Positions 22,284-25,914 of a stretch of 25,914 nucleotides of DNA are shown piece after piece. Position numbers and translations under genes: made by a program. The stretch is from Euperipatoides rowelli (Eukaryota > Onychophora > Udeonychophora > Euonychophora > Peripatopsidae): assembly GCA_003024985.2 (NCBI GenBank), contig PXIH01S0011607.1. One strand, written 5' to 3'. Each line of letters starts with the position of its first letter. The stretch's first letter is position 1. The notes beneath the pieces are model-generated. The model made no database searches. It saw only the letters and a program-made list of their open reading frames with translations, and was not told where the DNA came from.

Positions 22284-23008
22284 AATGGATGTCAGAATGG
22301 GGAGTTTTAACCCCTCCAGAATGAGTTGGACAGGTATGCTGAATATTTGAGCTATTTTCTAGAAGTGAGTAAAGTGGATGAAAAGCTCAGACCCGGTGAA
22401 AAAACAGCTGAAGAGATTTTATTAACCCTGGAACAACATTATAATCCTAAACTGCTGTCGCGCATAGAAAGGTTTAAACTCCGAGAAAGGCTGCAAATAC
22501 AAACTGAGTCTACCATAGAATATGCCGCTCAACTCAGAAAGATTGCCATGAATTGTGATATTGGTGACAGACTAAATTTTACGCTCTCCGAACAATTTAT
22601 TTATGGACTCAAGGATTTTCATATTAAAAAGAGACTGATTATGGAAAAGATGGAAGTAGATTTCGCTGAACTTATAAAGTTAGCCTCTGCTGCAGAAATT
22701 TCTTCTTGTGATTTAAACAAATTAGAAAATCGAACATTAGATAAATTTAGCGCGTTTTCCATTAAAGAAAACCTGTCAATAAACCTCTTCAGTCATTTAG
22801 CAAAAATAAAAACCCTTGCAAACATTGCGGTGCATTACACTCACAGGAGTTCTGCAAGTACAAAAATGCCATTTGCAACTTGTGTAAGAAACAGGGACAT
22901 ATTAAACCCATCTGCCGCCAAGCAACGTCACAGTCAACTAGGAGTAAGGCAAAGTCAACTAGCCTATTCACGTTGCAGATAGTTTTACCTCGGAACCTGA
23001 AACAATAA
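22284..23008 (+). pseudogene. Gypsy gag (capsid and zinc knuckles), frameshifted
   Basis: The start is probably ATG 22284, whose frame gives a GSFNPSR head. A one-base loss near 22330 then shifts to the frame that runs to about 22779. That part has RYAEYLSYFLEV and, further on, a long capsid-like helix region (EQHYNPK, RFKLRERL, YAAQLRKIA, FIYGLKD). Compared with related gags, the stretch between EVSKVDEK and LRPGEK is too short, so an internal deletion of some 25-35 codons near 22385 is likely. A second shift near 22778 moves to the frame with two zinc knuckles, CKHCGALHSQEFC and CNLCKKQGHIKPIC, stopping at 23006. The gag packages the element RNA; here it is not functional. Confidence 0.85.
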
Positions 23009-23400
23009 TCAATAGCCACCAAGCTGTCAATCAAATTATTAGTGCTCAGCCAGTTATAATTAAGCTATTAGTGGATGACCACCCTTGTGACTTTGAGCTT
23101 GATACTGGCGCTGATGTTAGTATCATGCCCCTCTCTACATTTAAAAGTATTTGGCCTGATAGAAGGTTAGAGCAAACATATGTCACTCTTCGAGCGTTTG
23201 AGCACATTATTACATCTTTAGGAATCTGTAGAGTCCTAGTAAAGTATAATAATAAAAGTGTCTATAATCTTCAACTTTTTGTTACTAAAGTTGGAACTGT
23301 TTCACTGTTAGGACGCTCGTGGCTGCATGCATTAGGTGTCACCACTCAACTTTTTAAAGATATTCATATTGTTGATTCTTTTCAATCTACTTTAAAAAAC
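22978..23400 (+). pseudogene. Gypsy aspartic protease, truncated
   Basis: This frame overlaps the end of the gag frame and carries the retropepsin active site LDTGADVSIM (Asp codon at 23101), and later LLGRSWL, the usual closing motif of Gypsy proteases. The protease would cut the gag-pol polyprotein. The part after LGRSWL (the linker to reverse transcriptase) ends abruptly at about 23400, where integrase sequence starts. It uses a different frame from the zinc knuckles, either by decay or by an original frameshift site. Confidence 0.88.
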
Positions 23401-23413
23401 ACTATAAAGTTTA

Positions 23414-24603
23414 CATATTGGTATTACTAAGATGAAGCTTTTGGCCAGGTCCATCTATTGGTGGCCCGGCATTGATAAACAAATTGAAAATGAAGCTAAA
23501 TCGTGCCGGACTTGTCAGCTTCAACAAAAGGATCCTCCAAAACAACTCTGCACCTCTGAATTCGACCATCAGACACTGGACCCGTCTCCACACAGATCTG
23601 ATGGGTCCATACAAAAACAAAGTTTTGGTAACTGTAGACAGTTACTCAAAATGGTCAGTGATTCAAGCACTACACAAAGCTGATTCCATTATGCAAACAT
23701 TGGAAGAGTAGCCTACTTTGGGAGATTTGGCTACCCACATTTGGTCTCAGACAACAGTATCCCCTTTACTTACAATGAATTTGAGTCATTTTATAAAAAT
23801 AGAGGCATAGGCTACATCATTCCAAATTTACACCCTTTCACCCGGCTACTAATGGCCAAGCCGAGAGATGTCGATAAAGCCCAAACTCTCGTAAGTAAAT
23901 TAGAAAATGTGAAAGACTCAGATTGGCAAGTCAGAGTGAATGAATTTCTCTTTAAGTACCACTGCACCCCTCTAAAAAATTCACCTGCTTAATTACTCCT
24001 TGGCCGACAACTTTGAGGTCGTCTCCAAAGGTTAACCCTTTACCTATCATCCCTCAATTGCCATTGAAAAGCAAATACCTAGTAATCAAAACATTTTAGC
24101 TCGTGTTTATGGAATATGACCTAAACAAGTGGATGGAAGGCTGCATCAAGACAGTATTGTCTCCAGTCAACTTTATAGTAATTTTTAAAGACGGTCGAGA
24201 AGGCAAGCACCATTTTAACCAATTACGACCCTCTTACCTATCCACGCTCGCCACCTCTGCTGAAGATGTCAGCCTCCAGTGCCGGATCTAAAGGGGAGGG
24301 GCAAGAGGGGGCATAGGCCCCATGTACCAGATCAGGGGGCAGCAAAACGGGCCTTGAAGTTAAAAATTTATATTGTATAAATGTCATACCTAAAAAAAAA
24401 AGCTTATCAAATTATTTCCACAGAAATTAAAGGCATCAGAAACCAACTTTGCCCCCCCCCCCCGCAAAAAAAAATGTCTAGATCCACCAGTCAGCCTCTT
24501 CGTAAAACCAGCTAGCATCCCAACCACTCATCCTAGAGATTCAGCTAGCACACCAACCACTCGGCCTAGAGCCAAGTCTAAACAAACTCATTCCATCTAC
24601 TAA
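23414..24603 (+). pseudogene. Gypsy integrase, frameshifted and interrupted
   Basis: The order of motifs is complete but spread over several frames. First is the zinc-binding end (HIGITKMKLLARS, YWWPGI, then CRTC with Cys codons at 23504 and 23513). Next comes the catalytic core: first Asp in HTDLMGP at 23595, second Asp in VSDN at 23750, and Glu at 23863 within HPATNGQAER, which lies in the other frame after a shift. Last is a C-terminal part ending in QLRPSYL (about 24220-24240). The integrase would insert the DNA copy. Stops at 23709 and 23990 and at least three frameshifts kill it. The coding tail is interrupted by a hAT MITE at 24277; taking out that insert and one target copy leaves an open frame to TAA 24601-24603. 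Confidence 0.85.
24277..24490. mobile_element. 214 bp hAT MITE nested in the Gypsy integrase
   Basis: It begins CAGTGCCGGATCTA and ends TCTAGATCCACCAG, an imperfect inverted repeat around GGATCTA. It is flanked by identical 8-base TCAGCCTC at 24269-24276 and 24491-24498. G-rich sequence follows the left end and a run of C precedes the right end. The Gypsy reading frame stops inside it (TAA at 24289) and resumes exactly after the right duplication, which confirms the borders. The fragment at 25775 has a similar left end. Confidence 0.88.
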
Positions 24604-24693
24604 CACAGCCATCCTGCAACCCTTAATACAGTCAACCTTCAAGGCACTTGGCCAGATCCCGTCGCCCTCCGCTACGGCTCACTTATAAACATT

Positions 24694-24704
24694 AAGGGGG
24701 AAGA
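24694..24704 (+). promoter_or_regulatory. Polypurine tract of the Gypsy element
   Basis: AAGGGGGAAGA lies three bases before the 3' LTR start at 24708. This is the expected place for the plus-strand primer of an LTR element. Confidence 0.8.
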
Positions 24705-24707
24705 TAT

Positions 24708-24937
24708 TGTGGTGATTGTCACCACAAGAAAGATTATCGATACCAATGCTATTATCAATAACTTAGAACTCTTTCACGTTCAACAGCTGCAAAGAGTTCT
24801 CTTTTATAAGTTTCTAGTTAGGTGACAGTTCATGTTTAGGACTGCCCCTTAATCTTGTATGTTCTTTAATAAAGCCCTGTTCATTCTCCCTATCTGTTGT
24901 ATTAATATCTTAGTAATAACCCCATAAAGATACAACA
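24708..24937 (+). repeat. 3' LTR of the Gypsy element
   Basis: 230 bases, TGTGGTGATT to GATACAACA, matching the 5' LTR at about 95% outside indels by eye. AATAAA lies at 24868-24873. Confidence 0.92.
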
Positions 24938-25199
24938 TAATATATCAAAGACTAGAGATGCTTCATTGTTTTTTTTCATTTGAGAGCCACCTCACCACCT
25001 GTAATCTTTTTTTGCTCTCATTCAATAAATTTTCTGCAGCACTTCCCTTTTAAAGTTTGCTTTTCATTAAAAGGGCAATCACTTCCCTGTGACATGCAAG
25101 GTTTTCTTTGTAGCTCTTGCATCTCCAGTTACTTTTGTCGGCAAACTTCTTTATATTTTTAATTTGAAGCCTTGGTTGCCTATTTCATACTTTTGGTAA
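24938..25199. other. Non-coding flank, possibly tail of the adjacent minus-strand transposase remnant
   Basis: No clear motif. On the minus strand the sequence has short open pieces between stops, rich in Lys and Arg, that could be the extreme C-terminus or 3' part of the hAT-like remnant to the right. Confidence 0.4.
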
Positions 25200-25547
25200 T
25201 ATTTACATCAATTTTTGCTAGAATCGATGCAAATGGAACAAGCTTTGCCAAAACAGGTTATCTGCACTTCACAGCTAAATTTTTAATTTTAAAGACTTTG
25301 CCCAGTAATCAACTCTGCGTTACTTAACATTTGAACTCGTTTTTTCTTCTTCCTTGACTTCATCATCTACCAGGTATGATCTCCATTCATCCAAGGCTTT
25401 GTCTTTATCCATTTCACTCAAAGCATAAGGTATTTGAGTCACCAATTGACTAAAGTACTTATAGCTCACATCCTCTGTACGAATCACACTATGATTTGAG
25501 AGTCCTTTAATCAAAGGATTAAAAAGGAAATTAATAGTCCTAATCAT
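25200..25547 (-). pseudogene. Decayed hAT-like transposase C-terminal part
   Basis: From 25547 downwards, a 75-residue frame includes ALSEMDKDKALDEWRSYLVD near its middle. The pattern (M/L)D...LxDEWRxYxxDDxV is common in a large group of hAT-related proteins of invertebrates. After the stop at 25320-25322, a DYWAKS-like stretch follows (DYWxxV in that group), then PVLAKLV at about 25258-25236. That resembles the PVLAKLVKxxLSxxHGNADVERxFS dimerisation block, whose rest is unreadable here. The order agrees with the family, but everything is from memory of protein patterns. Stops and frameshifts make it a pseudogene. No catalytic part is seen up to 25770. Confidence 0.45.
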
Positions 25548-25774
25548 GATGTTAAGAGTGTTTTATTTACTTTGAATGTAATATACCTTATTTTAAGTTG
25601 TCAACTGAGTTTTGCTAACATGAAATTTGTCTAGTACTAAGATAGTGAAGCCAACTGTCAATGAGTAAAAGCTGATTGTGAATAACCAAGGAAAGAAATA
25701 CAGAACATCATTGTTAATGAAAGAGTTGAGCACCAATAAATGAGTGAACATTTTAGTTTTACCATAGTTGAGAA

Positions 25775-25865
25775 CAGGGGTGGATTTAGACTTTTAGGGG
25801 CCTTGGTACAAAAAAAAATATGGGGCTCCCTAGTTCAGAAAAGGGCCTGGAAGAATACCCACAAC
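25775..25865. mobile_element. hAT-type MITE left-end fragment
   Basis: It starts CAGGGGTGGATTTAGACTTT and is followed by GGGGCC and G/A-rich sequence. The start resembles both ends of the element at 24277-24490 (GGATCTA, TCTAGATCC). The right end is not seen; the next element starts at 25866, which may have inserted into it. Confidence 0.5.
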
Positions 25866-25914
25866 CAAAGGCGTAGCAAGGGGGGGGGCGGTCCGCCCCG
25901 GGTACCACCAAAGA
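25866..25914. mobile_element. Second copy of the 21079-type hAT MITE, cut by the window end
   Basis: It starts CAAAGGCGTAGCAAG, then a run of G, then CCGGGTACCACC, parallel to the left end of the 400 bp element at 21079 (CAGAGGTGTAGCAAAG, G run, CAGGTACCACC). Only 49 bases are inside the window. If it is the same family, the 8-base target would be CCCACAAC (25858-25865). Confidence 0.6.

Larger units (their letters stand above)
21959..24937 (+). mobile_element. Defective Ty3/Gypsy LTR retrotransposon, about 3.0 kb
   Basis: Two LTRs enclose a primer site, gag, protease and integrase remnants, and a polypurine tract, in the Gypsy order. The reverse transcriptase and RNase H are missing: the protease remnant is followed within a few bases by the integrase zinc-finger region. 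The reading frame is broken several times, and a hAT MITE sits in the integrase tail. The flanks AAATA (21954-21958) and TAATA (24938-24942) match at 4 of 5 bases, compatible with an aged 5-base duplication. Without the missing domains it cannot act autonomously. The double zinc knuckle and tRNA-Ser-like primer site resemble Mag-like elements, but clade assignment needs the lost reverse transcriptase. Confidence 0.92.

Noticed and set aside
25358-25547. A host gene exon on the minus strand
   Set aside because: The DEWRxY pattern and following blocks fit a decayed hAT-like protein better, and no splice sites were convincing.

Overview
The window looks like nuclear DNA of an AT-rich animal genome, most likely a non-vertebrate metazoan. 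G+C is low (well under 35% by eye), one conserved gene has a 2.7 kb intron, long A/T tracts are common, and the transposable elements are typical of animals (hAT, piggyBac, Harbinger-like, RTE-like LINE, tRNA-derived SINE, Ty3/Gypsy). I cannot name the species. Single N calls at 1938, 3694, 10304 and 15719 suggest a draft assembly. There are no bacterial operons, CRISPR arrays or tRNA/rRNA genes.

Gene part (1-6.1 kb): the only confident host gene is the 3' end of an AGPAT5-type 1-acylglycerol-3-phosphate acyltransferase on the + strand. Two coding exons (2996-3119 and 5783-6011) have good splice sites and matching phase, followed by a stop codon and a polyadenylation signal. The catalytic exons lie upstream of the window.

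Quiet part (6.1-15.2 kb): AT-rich sequence without recognisable genes. It holds a decayed hAT-type transposase C-terminus (8168-8383, minus), a 1.9 kb candidate Harbinger-type element with TAA flanks and an internal 70 bp inverted repeat (9845-11749), and a weak hAT-like candidate (12246-12522).

Transposon-rich part (15.2-25.9 kb): a piggyBac-like MITE with TTAA flanks and internal hairpin (15187-15782); an RTE-like LINE 3' end (17311-17773, minus); a 115 bp hAT MITE with a perfect 8 bp duplication (19989-20103); a 400 bp hAT MITE with a perfect 8 bp duplication (21079-21478); a 358 bp tRNA-derived SINE with a perfect 16 bp duplication (21539-21896, minus); and a degenerate Gypsy element with 230-236 bp LTRs (21959-24937). 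The Gypsy copy has lost its reverse transcriptase and RNase H and carries a nested 214 bp hAT MITE in the 3' end of its integrase. A decayed hAT-like transposase (minus, about 25.2-25.5 kb) and two more hAT-type ends close the window.

The genes do not form a pathway. The interest lies in the layered insertion history, with several elements bounded to the base by target duplications, and in possibly undescribed non-autonomous families. I see no convincing new biological system. Two short exon-like islands (17957-18055 and 20425-20461) are the only hints of further host genes.
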